This document shows, in pieces, positions 33,149 to 41,731 of a DNA stretch of 64,000 bases. The stretch's first letter is position 1. Each line of letters begins with the position of its first letter. Source of the stretch: Salinimicrobium tongyeongense (GTDB lineage: Bacteria; Bacteroidota; Bacteroidia; Flavobacteriales; Flavobacteriaceae); the NCBI RefSeq assembly GCF_026109735.1, contig NZ_CP069620.1, positions 2,914,001-2,978,000 on the forward strand, in the 5' to 3' direction. The translations under genes and the position numbers were made by a program. A model generated the notes under the pieces. That model searched no databases, had not been told where the DNA came from, and saw only the letters and a program-made list of their open reading frames with translations.

Positions 33149-33279
33149 AACGTCTCGAATAACACAAGTTGCGGCTTGGGAATTCAAATTTGTCCGTTAG
33201 TGACTTTATTTTAAAGGTACTCAAAAATGACATTTTTGAGAGGAATTCCGCAATTTGTGTTATTTATTGTTGCAAATCA
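33142..33279 (-). repeat. attC site, class 1 (NC1 copy f)
   Basis: Same sequence as the site at 12211-12345. Confidence 0.85.
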
Positions 33280-33578
33280 GTGGCGACAGAGTTGAGTGAG
33301 CTCGTACTTAGCCTTTTTTTTGATTAGTTTTTTTAATCCGCTACAGTGAGAAAATTAATTTTAGGACTGAGTGGAGTCCGTTTATTTTTATCGGTTCCTA
33401 AATCATTCTTTTTGAGTATAAACTTGAAAATTAAAACAACTATTCTTGCGTTTGAGTGGAAATCTGCGGTCACTTTTAATTTTATCCGGCTGAGTAATTG
33501 TCCGTTTTGATCTCCAGAAGATGAGCGAATTTCTATTTTTTTTATCTGTTTTGAGTGGGGTCAGGAGCCATTGTTTGC
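33280..33578. other. non-coding cassette NC1, copy f (first cassette of the array)
   Basis: Same as copy b, 21 kb away. It is the most upstream cassette when the array is read on the minus strand. No gene seen. Confidence 0.8.
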
Positions 33579-33605
33579 AACTCGTTATATAAAAACTAAT
33601 ATAGT
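33579..33605 (-). repeat. array boundary: attI-like or truncated attC arm
   Basis: AACTCGTTATATAAAAACTA follows the last complete cassette. It resembles the AACGTCTCGTATAAAAACAG arm of class-4 attC sites but has no partner arm to its right. On the minus strand this is where an attI would lie. Confidence 0.5.
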
Positions 33606-33784
33606 CTTTTATCATATAAAAATTGCCGGATAACAACAGGTTTTTCTGTTCGTTTTAGGTGTAGCTTTTTTAAATAATGTGGTTTTAAAGCCTGGCAGCA
33701 TGATGCTTGCAGGGTGGAAATAGAAAAGCCGGCCATATAGGTACTTCTTATAATTACTGCAGAAAGGGAGAATGGTTGGGGCTA

Positions 33785-34543
33785 TTAAAACCTGTCCAAA
33801 GCTCTTATATCATCTTTATAATCTCTGGGAAGGAGTAGGGATTTTAAAACCTGGTCAAGATGTACGAATCGGCTGACTTTATATGCGGTTAAGGCAACCG
33901 GAATAAAAGGATTGGGCTTTAGTCCGAGCAACTCTTTTACCCGGGCCGGGCATACCTGCGCCTGTACCTGCAAAAGCAGCCGGTAACGCAGCGGCCCCAG
34001 GCGTTTCCTGTATTGCCGGTAAAGATCTTTACTGTACTCACTGCGCTCAAGGTTTTCTTCCAAATGCTGTGCGCTACGTACCTGCCAATTTTTGTAGTCT
34101 TGCGGTAAATCTTTTATTCGCATTTCTTTTGCAACGCGTGTGAATACTTCAAAAACTTCCTGTTTTTCGGCAGGGGTCATAGCCCTCTCCAAAAGCTCGT
34201 AAGCCCTTATCGAATAGCCAATAAGCATGTACAGTACATCTTTATAAGCCCACTGCGGAATCTTGCTGCCACGGCTCTCTTCCACTTTGCTGTGTATAGA
34301 ATTGATCTGCCCAATGGCAGCCAGGGCTGCAGGGCGGGATGAGAATACAATCTGCCGGGCGTAAGTCACTGTTGAGAAAAGCCGGCCTAAAGGATTGGCG
34401 GGGAGTTTTCCGGTGAAATACAGCCAGTCTACGGCTTTGTTCAGGGCAAATTCGGCAGCTGCGCCTGCAAAAATGAACAGAATAGTGTCACTTTTTCCCC
34501 AAATTTTCCGCACAATCGAATTTTCCTTCACAAAATACTCCAT
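33785..34543 (-). CDS. oxygenase MpaB-like (DUF2236) protein
   Basis: 252 residues. FIFAGAAAEFALNKAVDWL, RLFSTVTYARQIVF and the histidine in INSIHSKVEESRG resemble the DUF2236/MpaB family, whose characterised members (latex-clearing protein, MpaB) are haem-dependent oxygenases. The substrate here is unknown. It is the first ordinary gene beyond the array, on the same strand but separated by 200 bp without cassette features. Family assignment moderate. Confidence 0.6.
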   Translation of the reverse strand: MEYFVKENSIVRKIWGKSDTILFIFAGAAAEFALNKAVDWLYFTGKLPANPLGRLFSTVTYARQIVFSSRPAALAAIGQINSIHSKVEESRGSKIPQWAYKDVLYMLIGYSIRAYELLERAMTPAEKQEVFEVFTRVAKEMRIKDLPQDYKNWQVRSAQHLEENLERSEYSKDLYRQYRKRLGPLRYRLLLQVQAQVCPARVKELLGLKPNPFIPVALTAYKVSRFVHLDQVLKSLLLPRDYKDDIRALDRF

Positions 34544-34857
34544 ATCTGCGGGTTTTTCAGTTTTTTCTCAATTTCCTTACCAGTTTCGATTATATTCTTA
34601 GGAGAAAATTTCAGCAAATTCCGAAGGCATTGAATTTCACTTGTTGGTCTGAAATTATTTCTCACGGAAGGAGAGGCTTCAAAAATGCCATTTTCCGCAG
34701 TAATTTTTAAACCTGTACTTCGGAAAAAGTTTTCTGCGGAAAATCTCCAACTTCAGATTTTATCTTCAGGATAATCTAAACTGAAAAATCGCAGGCAAAG
34801 CTGATGCCATCTAACAATACCTGAAGCCAGGATAAACAGCCTGCTTATTTCCTGAAA
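34544..34857. other. intergenic region, no gene
   Basis: About 310 bp without a supportable gene. It holds one CAAAAATGCCATTTTCC half-palindrome near 34680 and an imperfect inverted pair TTCCGCAG/CTGCGGAA around 34695-34740. Confidence 0.5.
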
Positions 34858-35142
34858 TTAACTTCCGGCGAAGGGCGTGCCAAAAACACCCACAGCAAGT
34901 TCGGCCCAAACCAGGAAGAGCATCCCCAGTACGATGCTGGCGTAAAGGATGCGCTTTTTTGTAGTTTTAATTTTTCTGAAGATCATTTCGATCATAGCAC
35001 CGGTGCCAAAAAGGCCAATTGCGGCGATAATAAAATCGTTTGCCTGCCAGTCTACTTCTTCAGTAAACATCATCGCAAAGGCCGGCACCAGTAAAATTGC
35101 TGTTGCGGCGAGCATAATTCCTGTAAGTCTTGTGATTTTCAT
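34858..35142 (-). CDS. small three-helix membrane protein
   Basis: 94 residues with three hydrophobic segments (LTGIMLAATAILLVPAFAMM, DFIIAAIGLFGTGAMIEMIF and ILYASIVLGMLFLVWAELAV). Proteins of this layout are common and of unknown function. A 17-bp palindrome lies 87 bp upstream of the start and is repeated upstream of the neighbouring operon, so the same regulator probably controls it. Confidence 0.6.
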   Translation of the reverse strand: MKITRLTGIMLAATAILLVPAFAMMFTEEVDWQANDFIIAAIGLFGTGAMIEMIFRKIKTTKKRILYASIVLGMLFLVWAELAVGVFGTPFAGS

Positions 35143-35228
35143 AACTCAGGTGTTTAAAATTCATATTTCAGTTTAAAATATTTTTCAGCTTACAGATCCT
35201 TGAAGGATCGAATGAGCTTTTTTAAAGT

Positions 35229-35245
35229 ACTTTGAATTTCAAAGT
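35229..35245. promoter_or_regulatory. operator-like palindrome ACTTTGAATTTCAAAGT, copy 1
   Basis: A 17-bp palindrome with a one-base centre between the small membrane-protein gene and the regulator gene. The same 17 bases occur at 36181-36197. Confidence 0.6.
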
Positions 35246-35260
35246 ATATAAATAAAAAAA

Positions 35261-35560
35261 TTATTTCTGCGACTTTATCAGGTTTTCAAGGGCGGTGAGG
35301 TGTTCTTCAAAAGCCTGTCTTCCCTGTTTGGTCATTGTGTATTTAGTGTTGGGTTTGCGGTCTATAAATGCTTTTGTTACTACAATAAAATCTTCTTTTT
35401 CAAGTGCTTTTAAATGGCTGGCCAAATTCCCGTCGGTCACTTCAAGGTAATCCTTCAGCGAAGAGAAATCGAGCGCATTGTTCACTGCCAGTGCCGACAT
35501 GATGCCAAGCCTAATCCTGCTCTCAAACGCCTTGTGCAAACCATTGATAGATATCTTCAC
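35261..35560 (-). CDS. winged-helix transcriptional regulator (MarR/PadR-like)
   Basis: 99 residues. Winged-helix layout: RIRLGIMSALAVNNALDFSS, then the recognition region YLEVTDGNLASHLKALEKED and wing IDRKPNTKYTMTKQGRQAFE. It matches the small HTH_27-type regulators that pair with membrane-protein genes in Bacteroidetes. Its start overlaps the end of the upstream membrane-protein gene by 4 bp (co-translation). It most likely binds the 17-bp palindromes upstream of both transcription units. Confidence 0.82.
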   Translation of the reverse strand: MKISINGLHKAFESRIRLGIMSALAVNNALDFSSLKDYLEVTDGNLASHLKALEKEDFIVVTKAFIDRKPNTKYTMTKQGRQAFEEHLTALENLIKSQK

Positions 35561-36171
35561 CTTTCGTACTTATAATTCACGTAAATGCCGTAAATGATAT
35601 GTAATATTCCAAACCCCAATGCCCATATCAATAAGGAATATGCAGTGAAATACAGGGCCAGGAGCCCAAGTACCAGTTGCGCAACCCCAAAATACTTTAC
35701 ATCGTTGAAAGTGTAATTTCCGGCATTGTAGAGCGCAAGACCGTAAAATATTAGCGTTACCGGTGGCAGGAACAGGAGCAGGCCTTTGGTTAAAAGTATG
35801 AGGGCTGCAAACCCGCCGGCGACCAACGGAACAGCCATATTTATGAGCATTGCCTTTGCCGCAGCATTCCATATTTTTTCCCCGCGCTTACGCCTTTTTT
35901 TTACTGAAAAAATCACGGCTGTACTCATAGCCAAAACCAGCACAACGATTGCGGTGAGCAGAAGAATCCACATCTCAGCGGCTGAAGCAGACCGATAGGT
36001 GAGGTGCTGTTTACCCTCAAAGACACCGGCCACAAAGTAAACTCCGGCCAGGGCATAGAGACCGGCAAGCACACCCGAGATTCCGCTAAGGGAAAGGAAT
36101 TTCGTAGAGCGCTCCATGATGGAGCGTATCTCCCGAAGGTCCTGCAAGTAATCTTCTTCAGTTTTCTTCAT
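35557..36171 (-). CDS. multi-spanning membrane protein, operon partner of the regulator
   Basis: 204 residues with about six hydrophobic helices after a charged N-terminus (MKKTEEDYLQDLREIRSIME). No enzymatic motif. Proteins like this typically sit beside a winged-helix regulator in Bacteroidetes. The 4-bp overlap with the regulator gene and the palindrome 10 bp upstream of its ATG mark it as first gene of the operon. Function unknown. Confidence 0.65.
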   Translation of the reverse strand: MKKTEEDYLQDLREIRSIMERSTKFLSLSGISGVLAGLYALAGVYFVAGVFEGKQHLTYRSASAAEMWILLLTAIVVLVLAMSTAVIFSVKKRRKRGEKIWNAAAKAMLINMAVPLVAGGFAALILLTKGLLLFLPPVTLIFYGLALYNAGNYTFNDVKYFGVAQLVLGLLALYFTAYSLLIWALGFGILHIIYGIYVNYKYER

Positions 36172-36180
36172 TTATAAAGT

Positions 36181-36197
36181 ACTTTGAATTTCAAAGT
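36181..36197. promoter_or_regulatory. operator-like palindrome ACTTTGAATTTCAAAGT, copy 2
   Basis: Ten bases upstream of the operon's start codon, identical to copy 1, both preceded by AAAGT on the plus strand. Confidence 0.6.
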
Positions 36198-36312
36198 TAG
36201 TGAATAGTTTTAAATGTGCAAGAAGAAAAATGGATGAGCTATAGCTTTTTAAATACGGTACCCACATAAATGGTTCAATTCAAATAGCCGTTAATAATGC
36301 TGAATACAGGCA

Positions 36313-36344
36313 CAAAAAAAGGTGCTGCTTTCGCAACACCTTTC
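36313..36344 (-). terminator. intrinsic terminator of purA
   Basis: Minus strand: GGTGTTGC-GAAA-GCAGCACC stem with a GAAA loop followed by seven T, about 25 bp past the purA stop. A CAAAAATGTCATTTTTG palindrome sits directly between stop and hairpin. Confidence 0.8.
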
Positions 36345-36367
36345 AAAAATGTCATTTTTGGAACTTC

Positions 36368-37639
36368 TTACAGCTCGATAGTCTGTAGCCTGTCTGGCCC
36401 AACAGAAACAATCTTCACCGGTATTTCCAGTTCCTTTTCAATAAAGGAAATATAATCTTTCAGTTCAGAGGGCAGGTCGTTTGCCGAGCTTAACTGTGTA
36501 AGGTCTTTTTCCCAGCCTTTAAAATGGGTGTACACCGGCGTGACGTTCTCGTGCTCAATGTTGTATGGCAGGTGGGTGATCTCTTCTCCGCGATAATTGT
36601 AAGCGGTACAGATCTTCAAGGTATCAAATCCGCTTAAAACATCGGCTTTCATCATGATGAGCTGGGTGACGCCGCTTACCTGAACTGCATATTTAAGAGC
36701 TACCATATCGAGCCATCCGCAACGGCGGGCCCTTCCGGTGGTAGCGCCAAATTCTTTGCCCACACGGCCCATAGTTTCACCGTCTTCATCAAAAAGTTCG
36801 GTAGGGAAGGGGCCACTTCCAACACGAGTGGTGTATGCCTTAAATATTCCGAAGACTTCCCCTATCTGGTTTGGAGCCACTCCAAGACCTGTACAGGCTC
36901 CTGCCGCGGTAGTGTTTGAGGAAGTAACAAAGGGGTAGGTTCCAAAGTCTATATCGAGCAAAGATCCCTGGGCACCTTCAGCAAGTATGGTTTTTCCGCT
37001 TTTTTGAGCCTGGTAAAGGTATTCTTCACTATCTATAAATTGCAGTGACTTCAGGGTTTCTATAGCCTTAAAGAATTCGGCTTCAAGTTCCCCGAGATTG
37101 TACTGTACATCTACGTTGTAGAAGCTTATCATGGCCTCATGCTTATCGGCAAGGCTGCGATACCTTTCTTTCCAGTCGCTTAGCTCAAGGTCTCCAACTC
37201 TAATTCCGTTACGGCCGGTCTTATCCATGTAAGTGGGGCCAATTCCTTTTAAAGTAGAGCCAATCTTGGCCTTGCCTTTTGAAGCCTCACTGGCCGCATC
37301 GAGCAAACGGTGGGTAGGTAAGATCAAATGTGCTTTCCTGGAGATCACCAGCCTGTCTTTATAGTCAACCCCGGCTTTGCTAAGGTTGTCTAGTTCTCTT
37401 TTAAAGATCACCGGGTCTATAACCACCCCATTTCCCACAAGGTTTACCGCCTTTTGGTGAAAGATTCCCGAAGGGATGGTGTGAAGAACATGCTTTTGAC
37501 CGTCAAATTCTAAGGTATGCCCGGCGTTTGGGCCTCCCTGGAAGCGGGCGATGATGTCATATTTTTTGGTAAATACATCTACTATTTTTCCTTTTCCTTC
37601 ATCTCCCCATTGTAATCCAAGAAGTAAGTCTACTGCCAT
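36368..37639 (-). CDS. purA: adenylosuccinate synthetase
   Basis: 423 residues. Joins IMP and aspartate using GTP, first step from IMP to AMP. GLQWGDEGKGKIVD at the N-terminus is the family P-loop with the catalytic aspartate, followed by GGPNAGHT with the catalytic histidine. GSTLKGIGPTYMDK and TTGRARRCGWLD are also present. Full length. It follows fur by 11 bp and ends in a clear terminator, so spoT-fur-purA may be one transcription unit. Confidence 0.97.
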   Translation of the reverse strand: MAVDLLLGLQWGDEGKGKIVDVFTKKYDIIARFQGGPNAGHTLEFDGQKHVLHTIPSGIFHQKAVNLVGNGVVIDPVIFKRELDNLSKAGVDYKDRLVISRKAHLILPTHRLLDAASEASKGKAKIGSTLKGIGPTYMDKTGRNGIRVGDLELSDWKERYRSLADKHEAMISFYNVDVQYNLGELEAEFFKAIETLKSLQFIDSEEYLYQAQKSGKTILAEGAQGSLLDIDFGTYPFVTSSNTTAAGACTGLGVAPNQIGEVFGIFKAYTTRVGSGPFPTELFDEDGETMGRVGKEFGATTGRARRCGWLDMVALKYAVQVSGVTQLIMMKADVLSGFDTLKICTAYNYRGEEITHLPYNIEHENVTPVYTHFKGWEKDLTQLSSANDLPSELKDYISFIEKELEIPVKIVSVGPDRLQTIEL

Positions 37640-37650
37640 AAAAATTCAGG

Positions 37651-38106
37651 TTATTCGGTTGATTTTTTGTTTCCGTAAAAATATAAGGAATGATTGTTTA
37701 TTTCGATATCAAAAACTTCTTCTATTGTTTGCTTGATCGCCTGTACCCGTGGGTCACAAAACTCGATCACCTCGCCCGTATCGGTTAAGATAATATGGTC
37801 GTGGTTGCGGTCAAAATATGATTTCTCATACTGGGCCTGGTTGTTTCCAAACTGGTGTTTTCGCACCAGCCCGCATTCCAACAGCAGTTCAATGGTATTG
37901 TACAGGGTAGCACGGCTTACGCGGTACTTTTTATTTTTCATTTTGATGTAGAGCGATTCTATGTCAAAATGTTCTTCGCTGTTGTAGATCTCCTGCAGGA
38001 TGGCGAAGCGCTCGGGAGTCTTTCGGTGCCCCTTCTCTTCCAGGTATTTGGTAAAGACATTCTTTACTACTGCCTGGTCATTTTTGTTCACTACTTTCTT
38101 GCTCAT
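37651..38106 (-). CDS. fur: Fur-family transcriptional regulator
   Basis: 151 residues. The N-terminal winged helix ([20 protein letters not shown], then [20 protein letters not shown]) and C-terminal metal-binding dimer domain ([20 protein letters not shown]) match Fur. The CxxC zinc pairs of some Fur proteins are absent, as in many Bacteroidetes members. Probably represses iron- or peroxide-linked genes. It lies between spoT and purA on the same strand. Confidence 0.88.
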   Translation of the reverse strand: MSKKVVNKNDQAVVKNVFTKYLEEKGHRKTPERFAILQEIYNSEEHFDIESLYIKMKNKKYRVSRATLYNTIELLLECGLVRKHQFGNNQAQYEKSYFDRNHDHIILTDTGEVIEFCDPRVQAIKQTIEEVFDIEINNHSLYFYGNKKSTE

Positions 38107-38129
38107 GATATGGGTGCAAAGGTATAAGA

Positions 38130-40331
38130 TTATTCACGTGTCACCTTATCTATACCGTTTATTTTTTTGAGGTGTTCAATCAGTTTTTTCAAAAGGCTGT
38201 TGTTCTTGACCACTACCGTGACCTTCCCGGTAAAAATTCCGTCCTGGCTGTCAAAATTAATGTTCTTGATGTTGACGTTCATGTTGTTGGAGATCTCACG
38301 GGTCACATCATTTACCAGCCCAATATTGTCTATTCCCGTTAATTTGATCACCGCCTTGAACTCTTCCTGGGTAGAATCTTTCCATTTTGCCTGAATGATC
38401 CTGTAGGCGAAATTGCTCTGCAACTGAATGGCATTGGGACAGTCTTTTTTGTGGACTTTTATGCCTTCACTTACCGTAATAAACCCGAACACACTGTCGC
38501 CGGGAATAGGATTACAGCAGTTTGCCAGTTTGTAGTCAAGAACTTCTTCATCGCGGCCAAACACCAGCTGGTCATATTTAGCAGTGATCTCATCCCTGTC
38601 AATATCCTCAACGGTGTCCTGTTTCCTGATCTTGCTTTTAAAGAAGCTCACCAGGGCATTGCTGCGCGAAGCGGCGTAATCTTTTAACTTCTGGTTGTCT
38701 ATGGTACCCACCCCAACCCGGTAAAAAAGATCGAGGCTGGTTTTTAGTTTGAAAAAGATCACCAGCTCGTTGATGGTCTTTTCGTTGAACGGGATTTTTT
38801 GTGCCCGTAGTTTTCTTGAGAGGATGGCCTTTCCTTCTTCGGCTATGTTCTTTTTTTCCTCTTTTAGAGAAGATTTGATCTTGGCCCGTGCCCGTGCCGT
38901 GGTGGCATAATCGAGCCAGTTGGAGTTGGGTTTTGCTTTTTCTGAAGTTATGATCTCTACCTGGTCGCCGGTTTTGAGCGTGGAGCTTAGGGGTACCAGC
39001 TTTCCGTTCACCCTGGCACCCCGGGTTTTCAAGCCTATTTCGGTATGTATGCTGAAGGCAAAGTCTAACGGAGTAGCTCCCTTCGGAAGGGATTTTAGTT
39101 CCCCCTGCGGGGTGAACACAAAGATTTCCTTAGAATAAAGGTTCAGCTTAAACTGTTCTACAAAATCAACAGCGTTTACTTCCGAATTTTCCAGCGCTTC
39201 CTGTAGCTTGTTCACCCACTCTTCAAGCCCGTCTTCCTGGTTGCCCTGTTTGTATTTATAGTGTGCGGCATAGCCTTTCTCGGCGATCTCGTTCATACGC
39301 TCACTCCTAATCTGCACTTCTACCCAGCGGCCTTTTGGCCCCATCACGGTAATGTGCAGGGCTTCATAGCCTGTTGATTTTGGTGAAGAGATCCAGTCGC
39401 GCAGGCGGGTGGGGTTGGGCCTAAAATGGTCGGTCACTATAGAATAGATCTTCCAGGCCAGGAATTTTTCATTGGCAGGATCGCTGCCGTAAATGATCCT
39501 AACGGCAAACTTGTCGTACACCTCGTCAAAAGTGACATTTTGGTTCTTCATTTTCCGGCGAATCGAATAGATCGATTTTGGCCGGCCTTTAATGGTGTAC
39601 TGCAGGTTCTCTTTATCAAGAGAATCTTCAATAACGCGGGTAAATTCAGCAATATATTTATCCTGTTCCTCCTTACTTTCCCTTATTTTCTGAAGGATCT
39701 CGTTGTAGACATCAGGTTCGGTATATTTAAGGCCAAGGTCTTCAAGTTCAGTTTTAATGTTGTACAGGCCAATGCGATGTGCCAGGGGAGCGTAGATGTA
39801 CAGGGTTTCTGAAGCGATCTTTTCCTGCTTGTCCGTCCGCATGGAATCCATCGTCTGCATGTTGTGCAGCCTGTCGGCAATCTTGATGATGATCACCCTC
39901 ACATCATCATTCAGCGTAAGCAGCATTTTCCTGAAGTTCTCTGCCTGCAGGGAAACATCCTTGTCATGTTCCAGGTTGGAGATCTTGGTGAGGCCGTCAA
40001 CTATTCGAGCTACGGTATCTCCAAACATCTTCCGGATATCGTCGAGGGTATAAGAAGTATCTTCAACCACATCATGCAACAGGGCAGCGGCAATAGATGT
40101 CGCGTCCAGGCCAATTTCCGAAGCCACAATTTTGGCCACGGCAATGGGGTGGAAGATATAAGCCTCGCCCGACTTTCGGCGTTGGTCCTTATGGGCATCT
40201 ACCGCCACATCAAACGCCTGCCGAATGAGCTTTTTATCTTCATCGGTAAGGGTTTGGTAGCTTATGCGCAGAAGTTCCTTATACTGCTGGGCAATGTCTT
40301 TATTTTCTTTTTCTATAGCGGCTTCCGTCAT
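38130..40331 (-). CDS. spoT: bifunctional (p)ppGpp synthetase/hydrolase, RelA/SpoT type
   Basis: 733 residues. HD hydrolase domain ([16 protein letters not shown] and [17 protein letters not shown], about 50-100), synthetase domain ([15 protein letters not shown], then [11 protein letters not shown]), TGS domain ([20 protein letters not shown]) and C-terminal ACT domain. The intact HHDVVEDT-type metal site and the synthetase residues suggest both activities. It is the long RSH enzyme controlling the stringent response. Confidence 0.95.
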   Translation of the reverse strand: MTEAAIEKENKDIAQQYKELLRISYQTLTDEDKKLIRQAFDVAVDAHKDQRRKSGEAYIFHPIAVAKIVASEIGLDATSIAAALLHDVVEDTSYTLDDIRKMFGDTVARIVDGLTKISNLEHDKDVSLQAENFRKMLLTLNDDVRVIIIKIADRLHNMQTMDSMRTDKQEKIASETLYIYAPLAHRIGLYNIKTELEDLGLKYTEPDVYNEILQKIRESKEEQDKYIAEFTRVIEDSLDKENLQYTIKGRPKSIYSIRRKMKNQNVTFDEVYDKFAVRIIYGSDPANEKFLAWKIYSIVTDHFRPNPTRLRDWISSPKSTGYEALHITVMGPKGRWVEVQIRSERMNEIAEKGYAAHYKYKQGNQEDGLEEWVNKLQEALENSEVNAVDFVEQFKLNLYSKEIFVFTPQGELKSLPKGATPLDFAFSIHTEIGLKTRGARVNGKLVPLSSTLKTGDQVEIITSEKAKPNSNWLDYATTARARAKIKSSLKEEKKNIAEEGKAILSRKLRAQKIPFNEKTINELVIFFKLKTSLDLFYRVGVGTIDNQKLKDYAASRSNALVSFFKSKIRKQDTVEDIDRDEITAKYDQLVFGRDEEVLDYKLANCCNPIPGDSVFGFITVSEGIKVHKKDCPNAIQLQSNFAYRIIQAKWKDSTQEEFKAVIKLTGIDNIGLVNDVTREISNNMNVNIKNINFDSQDGIFTGKVTVVVKNNSLLKKLIEHLKKINGIDKVTRE

Positions 40332-40371
40332 GATCTAAAAATACGATTAAGATTGAAAACTGGCAATTTAA

Positions 40372-41604
40372 TTAGTCCTCAAGATTCCTGAAACGCTTGT
40401 ACAAAGGCGGGTGGGAATAATGTACAAAAACATAGGCAGGGTGCGGGGTGAGGTTGCTAAGACTGTTCTTTGACAGCTTCTTTAATCCGCTAATCAAAGG
40501 TTGTGCCTTATACGTTTGTTTTGCAAAATTATCAGCCTGATATTCAAACTTTCGCGAGAGGTAATTCATCACGATCCCTGTTATTTCTGAAATTGGGCTG
40601 TATAAAATACCGAACGCCACCAGCCCTATATGAAAGCCCTGATTCTCTACTCCCAGTGCTGCTGAAAGTAATGGGTTTCCTACAAAAAGAGATAAAATCC
40701 ACAGGGTAAAGCCGGTGCTTAGAATGCTAATCACGAGGTTGATGATGATGTGGTTCTTTTTGTAGTGCCCTACCTCATGTGCAAGTACCGCTACGATCTC
40801 TTCGTGTTGCAGGTCGTTGATCAACGTATCGTACAGCGTTACTCTTTTCTCGTTCCCAAAACCCGAAAAATAGGCGTTGGCCTTAGTACTTCTTTTCGAG
40901 CCGTCTATCACGAAGATTTTTTCGAGCGTAAAGCCTTCTTTTTGAGCATAAGCTTCAATTTTATTTCTCAAATCGCCTTCAGGCAGGGGAGTCTGTTTGT
41001 TGAAAAGCGGCACTATAAGCCTGGCGTAAAACATATTCAGAAATATGCTGAAAGCGGCAACCAGTATCCAGGCATACCACCAGAAGTTATTGCCTGCAAG
41101 CTGGTAGAACCACACGATGAGGGCAAGGATTCCGCCACCCAGCACGATCATCATTCCCCAGCTCTTTAACTTGTCTAAAATGAAGGTTTTAGGAGTCGTT
41201 TTGTTGAAACCGAATTTTTCTTCTATTCCAAAGGTGTGGTACCAGGAGAAAGGGAGCGATAACAGGTCGCTTCCCAACATTATTATACCAAAGAAGATCA
41301 GTGCGATCAAAATGGCATTATCTGAAACCGACCTTGCCAGGCCGTCAACTAAATCAAAGCCGTCAAGGAAGAGGAACAGCAACAATACCACCACCGAAAA
41401 GGTAGAAGAAACCATCCCGAATTTGTAATTTGTTTTTTTGTACCGTTGTGATTTTTCGTATTCCTGCTCGTCAAAAACATCTTTAAGCGAATCGGGAACA
41501 GGATCATTATAGTGTTTGGCATTTAACGCATCGAGGATCTTATCGACTAAAAAGTCTATAATAATGATACTTATGATGATCCAAAAAAGGGTATTTGCAG
41601 TCAA
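40372..41604 (-). CDS. M48 family metalloprotease (Ste24/CAAX-protease type)
   Basis: 410 residues, integral membrane. The zinc site HEVGHYKKNHI (HExxH) lies in VLAHEVGHYKKNHI, with a distal glutamate expected in EYQADNFA (FEYQADNFAK). It has multiple membrane helices and an N-terminal peptidase_M48_N-like region. Bacterial members take part in membrane-protein quality control. Full length. Divergent from the P-type ATPase gene across 127 bp. Confidence 0.92.
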   Translation of the reverse strand: MTANTLFWIIISIIIIDFLVDKILDALNAKHYNDPVPDSLKDVFDEQEYEKSQRYKKTNYKFGMVSSTFSVVVLLLFLFLDGFDLVDGLARSVSDNAILIALIFFGIIMLGSDLLSLPFSWYHTFGIEEKFGFNKTTPKTFILDKLKSWGMMIVLGGGILALIVWFYQLAGNNFWWYAWILVAAFSIFLNMFYARLIVPLFNKQTPLPEGDLRNKIEAYAQKEGFTLEKIFVIDGSKRSTKANAYFSGFGNEKRVTLYDTLINDLQHEEIVAVLAHEVGHYKKNHIIINLVISILSTGFTLWILSLFVGNPLLSAALGVENQGFHIGLVAFGILYSPISEITGIVMNYLSRKFEYQADNFAKQTYKAQPLISGLKKLSKNSLSNLTPHPAYVFVHYSHPPLYKRFRNLED

Positions 41605-41731
41605 AATTCTTGTTTTCGGCTAATATAAGTAGAATCTTTGTTGAAGGATCAATAATAAGGAAACAAGACTTTTGGTAGAAAGTGGAATAAGGGAAAACTT
41701 GTAGAGTGTAACAGAATAATTAGAGGATGTT

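Larger units (their letters stand above)
5440..33600 (-). other. integron-like gene-cassette array without integrase
   Basis: About 28 cassettes, all genes on the minus strand, separated by attC-type imperfect palindromes. Each cassette begins with GTT plus a cassette-specific stretch and ends with the complement of that stretch plus AAC (plus-strand view). Examples are GTTGTGAGC/GCTCACAAC for the TIR cassette, GTTCTATGCA/TGCATAGAAC for the ImmA cassette and GTTGCCCAC/GTGGGCAAC for the AAA cassette. The array reads right to left, so an integrase and attI would be expected just beyond 33.6 kb. The genes there are unrelated, so this is a cluster of attC sites lacking integrase. The region is much richer in A+T than its flanks. 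Confidence 0.85.

Noticed and set aside
9216-33600. Regularly spaced repeats considered as a CRISPR array
   Set aside because: Repeat units are over 120 bp and imperfectly palindromic, the intervals contain genes of very different length, and no cas genes are present.
5440-33600. Search for tRNA or rRNA genes and a tyrosine recombinase in the array
   Set aside because: None recognised. All recombinase-like genes are DDE or DEDD transposases of insertion sequences.
39426-39812. Plus-strand 128-codon frame inside spoT
   Set aside because: Antisense shadow of a clearly real RelA/SpoT gene.
37651-40331. spoT-fur-purA order considered as unusual
   Set aside because: Related gene orders are known in Flavobacteriaceae; nothing in the sequence is atypical.
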